In this document: one piece after another, positions 16,460-24,848 of the stretch
Numbering within the stretch: the first letter of the stretch is position 1
How the letters are laid out: each line of letters begins with the position of its first letter
Assembly: GCA_963789565.1 (NCBI GenBank)
Contig: CAWBKX010000002.1
Coordinates: forward strand, 2,046,001 to 2,110,000
Length of the DNA: 64,000 nt
Direction: 5' to 3'
Origin: CALAGB01 sp963789565
GTDB taxonomy: Bacteria > Chloroflexota > Chloroflexia > Thermomicrobiales > Thermomicrobiaceae
Program-made: the position numbers and the translations under genes
Notes under the pieces: model-generated
Databases searched by the model: none
The model's input: the letters and a program-made list of their open reading frames with translations, nothing else
What the model was told of the DNA's origin: nothing

Positions 16460-17131
16460 GTGAATGCAGCCTATCCCCCCCTGGAGGTCAAGGCGTGGGG
16501 AGATCTTGCATGCTTTACCAGACCGGAGATGAAAGTCGAACGTGTCAGCTACGCGTTGATGACGCCTTCGGCCGCGCGAGGGGTCTGTGAGGTGATCTTC
16601 TGGCGACCGGCCATCAGCTGGGAGATCCTCGAAATCGCCATACTCAACCCGATAAAGTACGCATCATTCATTCGAAACGAAGTGAAGAGTCGGGCCAGCG
16701 AGCGCGTCGCGGCCGGCTGGCAGGCACATGGCGGCGGTTTCGACGCCAGCGCTGACCGGGCACAGCGCCACACGCTGGCGTTGCGTGACGTGGCCTATCT
16801 AATCCGAGCTCAGATTCGGCTCAATCCGGGCGTTAGCGACGATATTGCCAAGTTCCGTGACCAGTTCCGCCGGCGCGTACGGAACGGTCGCTGCTTTTCC
16901 ACCCCATATCTCGGCTGCCGCGAATTTTCGGCTTTCTTCGCAGAGCCGGATGGCTCCGAGCAGCCAATCGACCGGACGGAAGACCTCGGCCCCATGTTGC
17001 TCGATCTTGACTATGCCGCTGATGGCAGCGGTGCTGGAAGCCCGATCTTCTTCGATGCCCGGATCGAGCACGGCATCCTTAAAGTGCCGCCGCGCCTCAC
17101 CGGAGGTGCCGCGTGCTTCTCAGAGAACTGA
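16460..17131 (+). CDS. cas5c: Cas5c, crRNA-processing Cascade subunit
   Basis: This 223-residue protein is the type I-C Cas5 (Cas5d), which cuts the CRISPR repeat transcript and stays bound to the crRNA handle. Family features are the opening strand PLEVKAWGDLACFTRPEMK, YALMTPSAARGVCEVIFW, and a C-terminal GCREFSAFF segment. A strong AGAGGAGG at 16446-16453 stands 6 bases before the GTG at 16460, so I prefer this start over an in-frame GTG at 16427. The end overlaps the start of cas8c by 19 bases. Confidence 0.93.
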   Translation: MNAAYPPLEVKAWGDLACFTRPEMKVERVSYALMTPSAARGVCEVIFWRPAISWEILEIAILNPIKYASFIRNEVKSRASERVAAGWQAHGGGFDASADRAQRHTLALRDVAYLIRAQIRLNPGVSDDIAKFRDQFRRRVRNGRCFSTPYLGCREFSAFFAEPDGSEQPIDRTEDLGPMLLDLDYAADGSGAGSPIFFDARIEHGILKVPPRLTGGAACFSEN

Positions 17132-18909
17132 AGCGCTACGCCGAAGAGCGCATGGAAGACGTGCCCCCTACCCTCTACAATCACACGCCGGTCCGTTACG
17201 TCATCGATCTGACCGCGGACGGTCGTCTGCTTTCGACCACGCCGATCGATACGGCGGACCCCGCCAGTCGCACATCTCGTCGTGGCGTGCCTCGACAGGT
17301 GCCGCAAATCCAGCGAGCAGCCGGAATCAAGCCACTCCTGCTCGTCGACAAGGCGGATTACGTGCTGGGCTACTTCTCGGCCACCGAGGACCAGTCCGCT
17401 GCTGAACGCGAGCGGAAGGGCCAGCGCGTTGCTGCCTGCCACGCAGCCTACCTTGATCTCGTGGAGCGCTGCGCCATCGCAACCGGCGAGCCGGCGGCAG
17501 CATCGGTGCTCACGTTCCTGGGAAACGCACCGCTCGACCGCCTAGTCCTGAGTCCGGACTTCGATCCCAGCGGGCTGATCGCCTTCCGCGTCGATGGCGT
17601 CTTTCCGGTTGAACTACCAAGCGTTCAGAGGTTCTGGGCGGCGGAAAACGCGCCTGACACCAACGATGCGGGCACACGAGTCATGCAGTGCATCGTTTGT
17701 GGTGAGAAGCGTCCGGTTCTCGACCGCCTGCAAGCCAAAGTCAAGGGGGTCCCAGGCGGACAGACGTCGGGAACATCCATCATCTCGGCAAACGAGGTCG
17801 CCTTTGAATCCTATGGGCTGCACGCCTCGCTGATCGCGCCAACCTGCGCCGATTGCGGCGAGAAATTCACGCTCGCGCTGAACGAAGCTCCTCAAGGGCG
17901 AACTCTCGCATCTCACTCTTGCCGGCTCGGTGTCGATCTGGTGGACGCGCGAACCTGTCGAGTTTGATTTATTCGGATTGCTCACGAACCCACAGCCAGA
18001 GCAGGTTCGAGCGCTATTGAGCTCCCCAGTGCGCCCCGGCCATGGCCTCCCTCAGCTTGACACGAATGCATTCTTCGCCGCCGTCCTCTCGGGCAGCGGT
18101 GGGCGCACCGTCGTCCGCGATTGGATAGATTCAACGCTTGAAAAAGTCTTTGAGAACCTCGCTACGTGGTTCTCTCAGCAGGCGATCGTCACCGACTATG
18201 GCGAACCACCACGCCCACTTGGAATCTACGCGCTGGCTGCGGCAACCGTGCGTGAACTCAAGGACGTGCCACCGACCGTCCCAAGAGTGTTCCTTCGGGC
18301 GGCGCTGACGGGAACGTCGCTCCCGTGGAACCTCATAGCGAAAGCAGTGGGCCGCTGCCGTGCCGAGCAGCGTGTCACGAGACAGCATGCGACGCTCATC
18401 AAGCTCGTGCTGCAGAGCCACGAGCCACCCACCGAGGAGGAGACCATGGTTCAGCTCAATCAGGAGCACCCGAACCCCGCCTATCACTGCGGCCGGGTGC
18501 TGGCCATCCTGGAGGAAATCCAGCGCGCGTCGATGCCTGGGGTGAATGCCACGATCGTCGATCGTTTCTACGGCACGGCATCGACGGCCCCGGCGTCCGT
18601 GTTCTCCCGCCTACTGCGGGGCGCGCAACCGCATCTGTCGAAGCTCGAGCGTGACCGCCGCGGTGCATACAACGCGTTGCAGGGCGGCTTGAAGAGGTCT
18701 TGAGTCATCTTTCTGACTTCCCGACGACGCTCTCCCTGCGAGAGCAAGGACTGTTTGCGCTTGGCTACTACCACCAGCGCGCCTTTGACCGCGCACAGGC
18801 ACGGGCATCTAGAGAACGGCGGCTGGCCGGTGAGCCCGTTGCTACCGAGGGAATGAATGGATCTGATGACGAAACGATCGTAGAGAAAGGCAACGATAAT
18901 GGCCGCTAA
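17113..18909 (+). pseudogene. cas8c: cas8c (Csd1) large Cascade subunit, read with two frameshifts
   Basis: Csd1 family protein for PAM recognition in type I-C Cascade. The N-terminal half starts at a GTG at 17113 after GGAGGT and reads well to TLALN near 17883. One extra base there (AAC-G-AAGCTC, about 17884) sends the frame to a stop at 17967. With that base removed, KLLKGELSHLTLAGS and WWTREPVEFDLFGLL continue in the +1 frame up to YNALQG near 18685. There one base appears to be missing (GGGC-GG). Restoring it gives GRLEEVLSHLSDFP and the conserved C-terminal LSLREQGLFALGYYHQR, ending at 18909. The corrected protein has about 598 residues, normal for the family. The two lesions are opposite in sign, so they may be real decay or sequencing errors. 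Confidence 0.85.
18446..18909 (+). CDS. cas11c: Cas11c, internal small-subunit product of cas8c
   Basis: Type I-C systems make the small subunit Cas11c from an internal start within cas8c. Here an ATG at 18446 (MVQLNQEHPNPAYHCG) is preceded by GAGGAGGA ending about 5 bases upstream, far stronger than expected by chance inside a gene. The product covers the helical C-terminal region with the GYYHQR motif, but only if the missing base near 18685 is restored (about 154 residues). As read, it would stop at 18703 after 85 residues and lose that motif. The assignment rests on position, ribosome site and published I-C precedent. Confidence 0.55.
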
Positions 18910-19819
18910 CACGCACCTGGACATCAACCGGCGTCACGACTTCGTCCTGTTGTTCGACGTGCAGGATGGCAACCCGAACGGAGATCCGGACGCGGGCAAC
19001 CTGCCGCGCGTCGATCCGGAAACCATGCAGGGCCTCGTCACCGACGTCGCGCTCAAACGCAAAGTCCGCGATTACGTCGACGTCAAATGTGGCGATCAGG
19101 GACGCTACAAGATCTACGTGCAGAGCGGCGAGGCGCTCGTTACCAAGCATCAGCGTGCCTACGAGGCGCTGGATATCAAGTCCACCGGCGTCAAACAGAG
19201 CCGCGGCGACGTCGATCAGGTTCGCGCCTGGATGTGCCAGAACTTCTTCGACATCCGCATGTTCGGCGCGGTCATGACCGTTAGGGTCAACGCCGGCCAG
19301 GTACGCGGTCCGGTCCAGCTCACGTTCGCGCGTTCGTTCGACGAAATCGTACCGCTTGATCTGTCGATCACGCGTGTCGCGGTGACAAACGCCGAAGATG
19401 CGGCCGTCGTTATCGGTGAAGAGGACGGAGAGGGCAAGGGCGGCAAGCAGACTGAAATGGGACGCAAGGCCATCGTGCCCTACGGGCTCTATCGGGCCTA
19501 TGGCTTCTTCAATCCACACCTGGCGCAGCAGACCGGGGTCACCGACGAGGATCTCGCACTCTTCTGGGAAGCGCTGATCGGCATGTGGGATGTGGATCGC
19601 TCAGCCGCTCGCGGCATGATGGCCACGCGTGAGCTGTTTGTCTTCAGTCATGAAAGTTCGCTGGGCAATGCCCCGGCCCACCGGCTGTTCGACACCGTCA
19701 GCGTCCGGCGGCACGACGGCGTCGAGGCGCCACGCAGCTTCCATGACTATCGCGTGAGCGCACCCGAACCCGGCGAACTGCCCGAGTTTGCAGGGGTCAC
19801 GCTCAGCAAGCTGGTATAG
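18899..19819 (+). CDS. cas7c: Cas7c (Csd2) Cascade backbone subunit
   Basis: This 306-residue RAMP protein polymerises along the crRNA spacer to form the Cascade backbone. The Csd2 hallmark FDVQDGNPNGDPDAGNLPR occurs at about residues 19-37. QNFFDIRMFGAVM lies near 115, and the glycine-rich VTVRVNAGQVRGPVQL and PYGLYRAYGFFNP segments follow in the expected order. It overlaps the 3' end of cas8c by 11 bases and is followed after 2 bases by cas4. Length is normal and no damage is visible. Confidence 0.95.
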   Translation: MAANTHLDINRRHDFVLLFDVQDGNPNGDPDAGNLPRVDPETMQGLVTDVALKRKVRDYVDVKCGDQGRYKIYVQSGEALVTKHQRAYEALDIKSTGVKQSRGDVDQVRAWMCQNFFDIRMFGAVMTVRVNAGQVRGPVQLTFARSFDEIVPLDLSITRVAVTNAEDAAVVIGEEDGEGKGGKQTEMGRKAIVPYGLYRAYGFFNPHLAQQTGVTDEDLALFWEALIGMWDVDRSAARGMMATRELFVFSHESSLGNAPAHRLFDTVSVRRHDGVEAPRSFHDYRVSAPEPGELPEFAGVTLSKLV

Positions 19820-19821
19820 CC

Positions 19822-20469
19822 ATGCCCTGGGCAGACGACGAGCTTGTTCCGATTTCGGCTCTGGAACACTACTCCTATTGCCCGCGGCAATGCGGACTCA
19901 TTCACGTCGAACAGGTGTGGAGTGAGAACCTGGCCACGACGCGGGGAGAGATCGTCCACGCCCGGGTTGACGAGCTCGCGCACGAATCCCGGCCGGACAT
20001 TCGGCGCGAGTTCGCCCTACCTCTGTGGTCTGAGCGGCTGGGACTCACCGGCCGCGCGGACCTCATCGAATTCGGACCCGAAGGGGCGTTCCCCGTCGAG
20101 TACAAGGTTGGCAGACGACGGAGTTGGGGGCACGAAGCAATTCAGCTCTGCGCGCAAGCCATCTGTCTGGAGGAGATGCTCGGTCAACCGGTTACCTCGG
20201 GCGCGATCTACTATCATGGCTCCCATGCGCGGCGAGAAGTGGATTTCGATGCGGCACTACGTCGGATCGTTGAGGAGACGACCGTTGCCGTGCGCGCGAT
20301 GATCGATTCCCGGCAGCTACCGCCTCCAATCGCCGATGCGCGCTGCCGCCAGTGCTCGCTCCACGACCAGTGCCTGCCGGAAACGATCTCTCAGCCGATT
20401 CACATTCGATATTGGAAAACCGCGCGATTCGACGCGGATCTCACCGCGTCGAACGAGGAGCGCTTATGA
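19822..20469 (+). CDS. cas4: Cas4 adaptation nuclease
   Basis: This 215-residue RecB-like nuclease helps select PAM-proximal prespacers together with Cas1 and Cas2. The iron-sulfur cysteines are visible in HYSYCPRQCGLIH near the N-terminus (about residues 16-28) and in ARCRQCSLHDQCLPE near residues 173-187. The nuclease core includes GRADLIEF (about 74-81) and the PVEYKVGRR motif with its catalytic E and K (about 90-98). The gene is packed 2 bases after cas7 and overlaps cas1 by 4 bases. Confidence 0.93.
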   Translation: MPWADDELVPISALEHYSYCPRQCGLIHVEQVWSENLATTRGEIVHARVDELAHESRPDIRREFALPLWSERLGLTGRADLIEFGPEGAFPVEYKVGRRRSWGHEAIQLCAQAICLEEMLGQPVTSGAIYYHGSHARREVDFDAALRRIVEETTVAVRAMIDSRQLPPPIADARCRQCSLHDQCLPETISQPIHIRYWKTARFDADLTASNEERL

Positions 20470-21497
20470 CGCTGCTGCTGAATACCCTCTATGTCACCAC
20501 GCCGGACGCGTCCCTTCACCTCGATCACGACACGGTGAGGGTTGAGATCGAACGCGAAACCCGCACGCGGCTCCCGATGATCCACCTTGGGGCCATCGTC
20601 TGCTTTGGACCGACGTTCGTGAGCCCGGCCCTCATCGCTCGCTGCGCGGCCGATGGCTGCTCGCTGGTACTGCTGAGTCGTACCGGGCGCTTCCAAGCAC
20701 GCGTGGAGGGTCCGACAAGCGGCAACGTGTTGCTGCGGCGCGCCCAACATGACGCGCTTTCCGATCCCGGACGGGCGCTTGAGATTGCGCGGTCATGCGT
20801 GGCCGGGAAAGTGCAAAATGCTCGCTTCGTGCTGCAGCGGTCAGCTCGTGACGCGCAGGACGGCGCGGCGTCGGGCGTGCTCTCCGCGGCGGCCGCGATG
20901 CTTGGATCACAACTCGGCGCCATTGAATCAGCATCAAGCGTCGAAACATTGCGCGGTCACGAAGGGGACGCCGCCCGCACCTACTATGACGTGTTCAACT
21001 GGATGGTACGAACTGAACAGTCCGCGTTCCGTTTGAATGGTCGATCACGCAGACCGCCGCGAGACCGAATGAATGCCATCCTATCCTTCCTGTACACAAT
21101 CTTAACCGGGGACTGCCGCTCTGCTGCCGAGGCAGTCGGGCTTGACCCACAGGTCGGCTTTCTACACACGCTCCGGCCTGGTCGTCCCGCGTTAGCCCTG
21201 GATCTGGTCGAGGAACTGCGTCCGGCGATTGCGGATCGCCTAGCGCTGACGCTGGTCAACCGGCGCCAGATCAAGCCAAGCGACTTCGTGGAACGACCGG
21301 GAGGCGCAATTTGGCTCAGCGACGACGGGCGCAAAACCGTACTCGCCGCCTACCAGGAGCGAAAGCGACAGGAAGTCACTCATCGATTCCTCGATCAGAA
21401 GGTGGCGATCGGACTGATTCCACAGCTGCAGGCGCGGCTGCTCGCCAGACATTTAAGAGGCGACATCGATCACTACCCGCCGTACCTCGCTCGTTAG
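20466..21497 (+). CDS. cas1: Cas1 integrase
   Basis: This 343-residue protein would insert new spacers at the leader end of the array as a complex with Cas2. It begins MTLLLNTLYVTTPDASLHLD, a normal I-C Cas1 N-terminus. The helical C-terminal domain contains GDAARTYYDVFN, FLYTILTGDC, VGFLHTLRPGRPALALDLVEE and HRFLDQKVAI, covering the metal-binding Glu, His and Asp positions of the family. The ATG at 20466 shares ATGA with the cas4 stop. A longer frame starting at 20352 lies within cas4 and is rejected. Confidence 0.95.
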   Translation: MTLLLNTLYVTTPDASLHLDHDTVRVEIERETRTRLPMIHLGAIVCFGPTFVSPALIARCAADGCSLVLLSRTGRFQARVEGPTSGNVLLRRAQHDALSDPGRALEIARSCVAGKVQNARFVLQRSARDAQDGAASGVLSAAAAMLGSQLGAIESASSVETLRGHEGDAARTYYDVFNWMVRTEQSAFRLNGRSRRPPRDRMNAILSFLYTILTGDCRSAAEAVGLDPQVGFLHTLRPGRPALALDLVEELRPAIADRLALTLVNRRQIKPSDFVERPGGAIWLSDDGRKTVLAAYQERKRQEVTHRFLDQKVAIGLIPQLQARLLARHLRGDIDHYPPYLAR

Positions 21498-21533
21498 TGA
21501 CGAGGGCGATGAACCTTGAAAGGAGTTCGCAGG

Positions 21534-21824
21534 TTGGAACTGCTGGTGAGCTATGACGTCTCGACTGAGACGAAAGCTGGGCAACGAAGGCTTCGCAAGG
21601 TAGCGACGATTTGCCAGAGCTATGGACAGCGCGTTCAAAAATCGGTGTTCGAATGCTCTCTCGATGAGCGGCAGCACGCACTGCTCGTTAGTCATCTATT
21701 GAAGACGATCGACAAAGAGGTTGACAGCTTGCGGATCTACCGTTTGAGGGAGCCTCGTGAACTGCACGTGCACGCTTATGGAGTCGATAAGCGCTACGAC
21801 CCACGTGGACCGCTCATCCTGTAG
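21534..21824 (+). CDS. cas2: Cas2 adaptation protein
   Basis: This 96-residue ferredoxin-fold protein starts LELLVSYDVST, the conserved strand and Asp-containing turn of Cas2, and continues with QSYGQRVQKSVFEC. It forms the dimeric scaffold of the Cas1-Cas2 integrase. The TTG at 21534 is preferred because AAGGAG at 21519-21524 stands about 9 bases ahead. A TTG at 21516 would place this site inside the gene. It is followed directly by the array leader. Confidence 0.9.
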   Translation: MELLVSYDVSTETKAGQRRLRKVATICQSYGQRVQKSVFECSLDERQHALLVSHLLKTIDKEVDSLRIYRLREPRELHVHAYGVDKRYDPRGPLIL

Positions 21825-22007
21825 GGAACTGCGCGAACTTGACGGTCCCATCAAAAAGCGAGGGGGTTCGCGCAGCGTGATTTTCGCATGGGAACAGCAA
21901 ATTTTCGGGAGGGAGGATGGTTTGATCTGCATTAGCCGCGCGAGATTGCACCGGTTCGCGCGACAAGGCTCGAAAACCGCGCCGGAATAAGGCTCCTGGC
22001 GCCCGCT
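21825..22007 (+). promoter_or_regulatory. CRISPR leader
   Basis: These 183 bases lie between the cas2 stop and the first repeat. They contain no gene and include A- and T-rich patches (ATCAAAAAGCG, CAGCAAATTTTCGG). GGTTCGCGC occurs twice (near 21866 and 21953). Position next to cas2, and degenerate repeats only at the far end of the array, place the leader here. I could not fix promoter hexamers. Confidence 0.7.
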
Positions 22008-23420
22008 GTCGCACCCTGTCGACGAATAGGGTGAGGATTGAAACGAGCACGAACCCTGGCATGGCCGCGAGCATCCGAAAGTCGCACCCTGTCGACGAAT
22101 AGGGTGAGGATTGAAACCGGTTGGGGCCTGCTTCGGTCGTGCTCTCGATACTGGGTCGCACCCTGTCGACGAATAGGGTGAGGATTGAAACGGTTACGAG
22201 CATGGCCGGTGCAGCCGAAGGCGCATGTCGCACCCTGTCGACGAATAGGGTGAGGATTGAAACCGGTTTGAGAATGGCCAGTGGACACAACTGTTCCACC
22301 ACGTCGCACCCTGTCGACGAATAGGGTGAGGATTGAAACCCGACGTGCTGAACGTGGTAAACGCAACCGGCCCGGTCGCACCCTGTCGACGAATAGGGTG
22401 AGGATTGAAACATCATGTCCTGCATTTGCGCAACGTGATCCTGCATGTCGCACCCTGTCGACGAATAGGGTGAGGATTGAAACTTGTAGACAATGTAGCC
22501 GGTAACGGTCGACCCCGACGTCGCACCCTGTCGACGAATAGGGTGAGGATTGAAACAGTCTGAGCTCGAAGTCGCAGCTCGGGTGGGACTTGTCGCACCC
22601 TGTCGACGAATAGGGTGAGGATTGAAACGTTTTGTTTGGTGCTCTGATGGTTCCGATTGGACTGTCGCACCCTGTCGACGAATAGGGTGAGGATTGAAAC
22701 TCGGTGGGAGCCCGGCATGAAGCGCGAAGTCGTCGTCGCACCCTGTCGACGAATAGGGTGAGGATTGAAACCGAGTACCGCCGCACTGCATGGGACACAG
22801 ATCGAGTCGCACCCTGTCGACGAATAGGGTGAGGATTGAAACTCGGAGCACCTTGCGCATCGTCTCTTCCATCTGGTGTCGCACCCTGTCGACGAATAGG
22901 GTGAGGATTGAAACCCTGTGTGTATGCGGGTACCCCTTGCGCATAAGTGGTCGCACCCTGTCGACGAATAGGGTGAGGATTGAAACCAGTTGTCGGCGTA
23001 CTGCCAGCCGATGCCGGTGAAGCGTCGCACCCTGTCGACGAATAGGGTGAGGATTGAAACGGCTAAGAGCGGCGGAATCTGCGGGCCGACCCAGGCGTCG
23101 CACCCTGTCGACGAATAGGGTGAGGATTGAAACTGTCAACAGACACAACAGTCAGCACCAGTTCTCTCGTCGCACCCTGTCGACGAAAAGGGTGAGGATT
23201 GAAACCTGGTAGTTGATCGCCCACGCGCCGCAGCGATTGCGTCGCACCCTGTCGACGAAAAGGGTGAGGATTGAAACGTGATCCTTGTATACCTGTTTGT
23301 ATCGGATCGTCTGTCGCACCCTGTCGACGAAAAGGGTGAGGATTAAAACTTCATGCGTCGGAACCCAGCGAATGACGCAGGCGGTCGCACCCTGTCGACG
23401 AAAAGGGTGAGGATTGAAAC
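22008..23420 (+). CRISPR. Type I-C CRISPR array, 20 repeats
   Basis: There are twenty 37-base repeats, beginning GTCGCACCCTGTCGAC and ending GTGAGGATTGAAAC, at 22008, 22081, 22155, 22227, 22303, 22375, 22447, 22520, 22592, 22664, 22735, 22806, 22878, 22950, 23024, 23097, 23169, 23241, 23313 and 23384. The 19 spacers are 34-39 bases long. Within the repeat, CACCCT (positions 5-10) pairs with AGGGTG (21-26). The first 16 repeats are identical. The last four change T20 to A, and repeat 19 also has G33 to A. These changes mark the old, leader-distal end. No spacer was seen to match elsewhere in the window. Confidence 0.98.
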
Positions 23421-23476
23421 GCCACCCAGCAGCTTGGCACGAATCTGCCCAAGTTCTCGCCGCCCTATCCCCAGCC

Positions 23477-23848
23477 TCAGCTCTGGAGACGCCAGCGGAT
23501 GCCGGTGTCTCCCCACTCGCCGCGACGGCCGCTCGAGTAGACCGGTCGCGACTCGAACCGTACCCAGTGCATGACGTTCGTGGTGAGATCGCTTTCTCGT
23601 GAGGGCGTGAGCAGACCGTACCGACCGGCGGCGCGCGTCAGCTTGATGAGCAGACGGGCGAGCCCGAGCCGTCGCGCGCGGAATTCGGTTGCGATCGGCA
23701 GCCAGCGTCGCAGATGCCGCTCATATCCCGGAGTACCGCGAGGCGGCCACGCACCGTCGTACGACGCGTAGGCCGCTAGCGCACCGCTCACAAGCGCCCC
23801 GCTCACGGCGACGAGCCCACGGCGGCCGATTCGACGACGTTGATGCAT
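23477..23848 (-). CDS. Hypothetical protein with N-terminal hydrophobic segment
   Basis: A 123-residue frame on the minus strand starts MHQRRRIGRRGLVAVSGAL, a basic stretch followed by a hydrophobic segment (about residues 12-27) that could be a signal or anchor. The rest is rich in Arg, with an LLIKLTRAAGRYGLLTP helix. I recognise no family. The ribosome site is weak (GAGAAG). The frame lies between the end of the CRISPR array and the hemerythrin gene. It may be a decayed or spurious gene. Confidence 0.35.
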   Translation of the reverse strand: MHQRRRIGRRGLVAVSGALVSGALAAYASYDGAWPPRGTPGYERHLRRWLPIATEFRARRLGLARLLIKLTRAAGRYGLLTPSRESDLTTNVMHWVRFESRPVYSSGRRGEWGDTGIRWRLQS

Positions 23849-23996
23849 GGCTTCTCATCCAATCGAAGGCGCGAACGATATGCGCACCGGCAAAATGCTG
23901 CGAGGATCGATCTGGGATCGTGGCGCGACATTTCCGGGCGTAGCCATTGGGCACTACCCGCTCCGGCATCGCGCCACGTCAGTATCTACCGCGCTG

Positions 23997-24566
23997 TTAC
24001 GCCCCTCGGGCGACAGTCGAAACCCAGGGCGCGATGCGTGCCGGCAGCGAGTCGATCATGCCGTGAAGCCGCTCGTGCGTGCCGTCGCCAATCTCTTCAA
24101 GCTCGATGCGGTCGAACTCGGCCACGATCCTGGCGTCCTCATCCTCGAGCGACGCCTCCATCAACGGGAACAGTTCCGCGTTTTCCTCGTCGATGTGCTG
24201 GCGCAGCATGACGTCATACGCGCTGGCTGCTTCAGACAGTTTGTGGGCCGACTGAACGTCACCCGGAACGTAGCTCGCGGCCGCTGAAGAGTAGTACGCC
24301 GCCAATTTGCGTCCTTGTTCATGCTCGTCAGAGAGTGAACGCGTTACTCGCTGACCGGTTCCAGACCCAAGCTCGTTGAAGACCGCCGCTTCCTCTTTTC
24401 CATGATGACATTGGCCCACGAAAACCGTGAAGAACTCTTGAATGTCGTGGAAGATGTCGACCGGCACGGGCGCGCCATGCTCAGCCGCAGCCACCGCCAG
24501 TGCCAGTTGGTCGAGCACGACCAGAACGGCGTCGTGCTCCTGCTTCAGAATCTGCGTCGATTGCAT
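23997..24566 (-). CDS. Hemerythrin-like (HHE) domain protein
   Basis: This 189-residue four-helix HHE protein has iron-ligand candidates in LKQEHDAV (H11), QCHHGKEEAAVF, LSDEHEQGRK and LRQHIDEENAELFPLM, in the normal order for a diiron hemerythrin domain. Such proteins bind oxygen or nitric oxide, or help repair damaged iron centres. It is the last gene of a minus-strand cluster with DUF2249 proteins, an NnrS-like membrane protein, a ferredoxin and a Crp/Fnr regulator, which points to a redox or nitrosative-stress role. The stop is about 30 bases downstream of the DUF2249 gene, in operon order. Confidence 0.88.
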   Translation of the reverse strand: MQSTQILKQEHDAVLVVLDQLALAVAAAEHGAPVPVDIFHDIQEFFTVFVGQCHHGKEEAAVFNELGSGTGQRVTRSLSDEHEQGRKLAAYYSSAAASYVPGDVQSAHKLSEAASAYDVMLRQHIDEENAELFPLMEASLEDEDARIVAEFDRIELEEIGDGTHERLHGMIDSLPARIAPWVSTVARGA

Positions 24567-24596
24567 CCTGTTTCCTATCCTCTCGTCGATTCTGTA

Positions 24597-24848
24597 CTAA
24601 GCCGCATCGAGCTTGGTGATGTGCACGCGCCAGACGTCCGGTCCCTGCTCCAGATACTCCCAGTCCGCCTGACCCGAGCGCTCGGCCATCAACTGGTAGT
24701 AGAGCGGCTTCGGGTCGTGATCGTTGACCAGCAGCATGGTCTGGCCCGGCACGAGATCGTCGAACGTGGCGAAGATGAGCGGGTGCCGCTCGCGCGGGAC
24801 CATGTTGCGCACGTCGATGACGACGTGGCTCTCGGATGAGATACTCAC
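24597..24848 (-). CDS. DUF2249 domain protein
   Basis: This 83-residue protein is the DUF2249 domain alone: SHVVIDVRNMVPRERHPLIF, the GQTMLLVNDHDPKPLYYQL core with the conserved HDPxPL, and a closing WEYLEQGPDVWRVHI strand. I start it at the GTG at 24848. That start overlaps the stop of the upstream membrane gene by 4 bases and has AGGGAAG about 7 bases before it. Longer in-frame starts lie inside the other gene. The domain often occurs with hemerythrin and denitrification genes and probably binds a redox cofactor or partner. Its biochemical role is not established. Confidence 0.85.
   Translation of the reverse strand: MSISSESHVVIDVRNMVPRERHPLIFATFDDLVPGQTMLLVNDHDPKPLYYQLMAERSGQADWEYLEQGPDVWRVHITKLDAA

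Noticed and set aside
20726..20735. A 10-base match in cas1 to the start of the spacer-like sequence after the solo repeat
   Set aside because: The bases before it are CAA, not the TTC PAM expected for type I-C. The same 10 bases also occur in the P-type ATPase gene, so it looks like chance.
21814..23148. Long repetitive minus-strand frames through the CRISPR array
   Set aside because: They are created by the 37-base repeat read in rotating frames. The protein would be only repeat-derived segments and is a known artefact of arrays.
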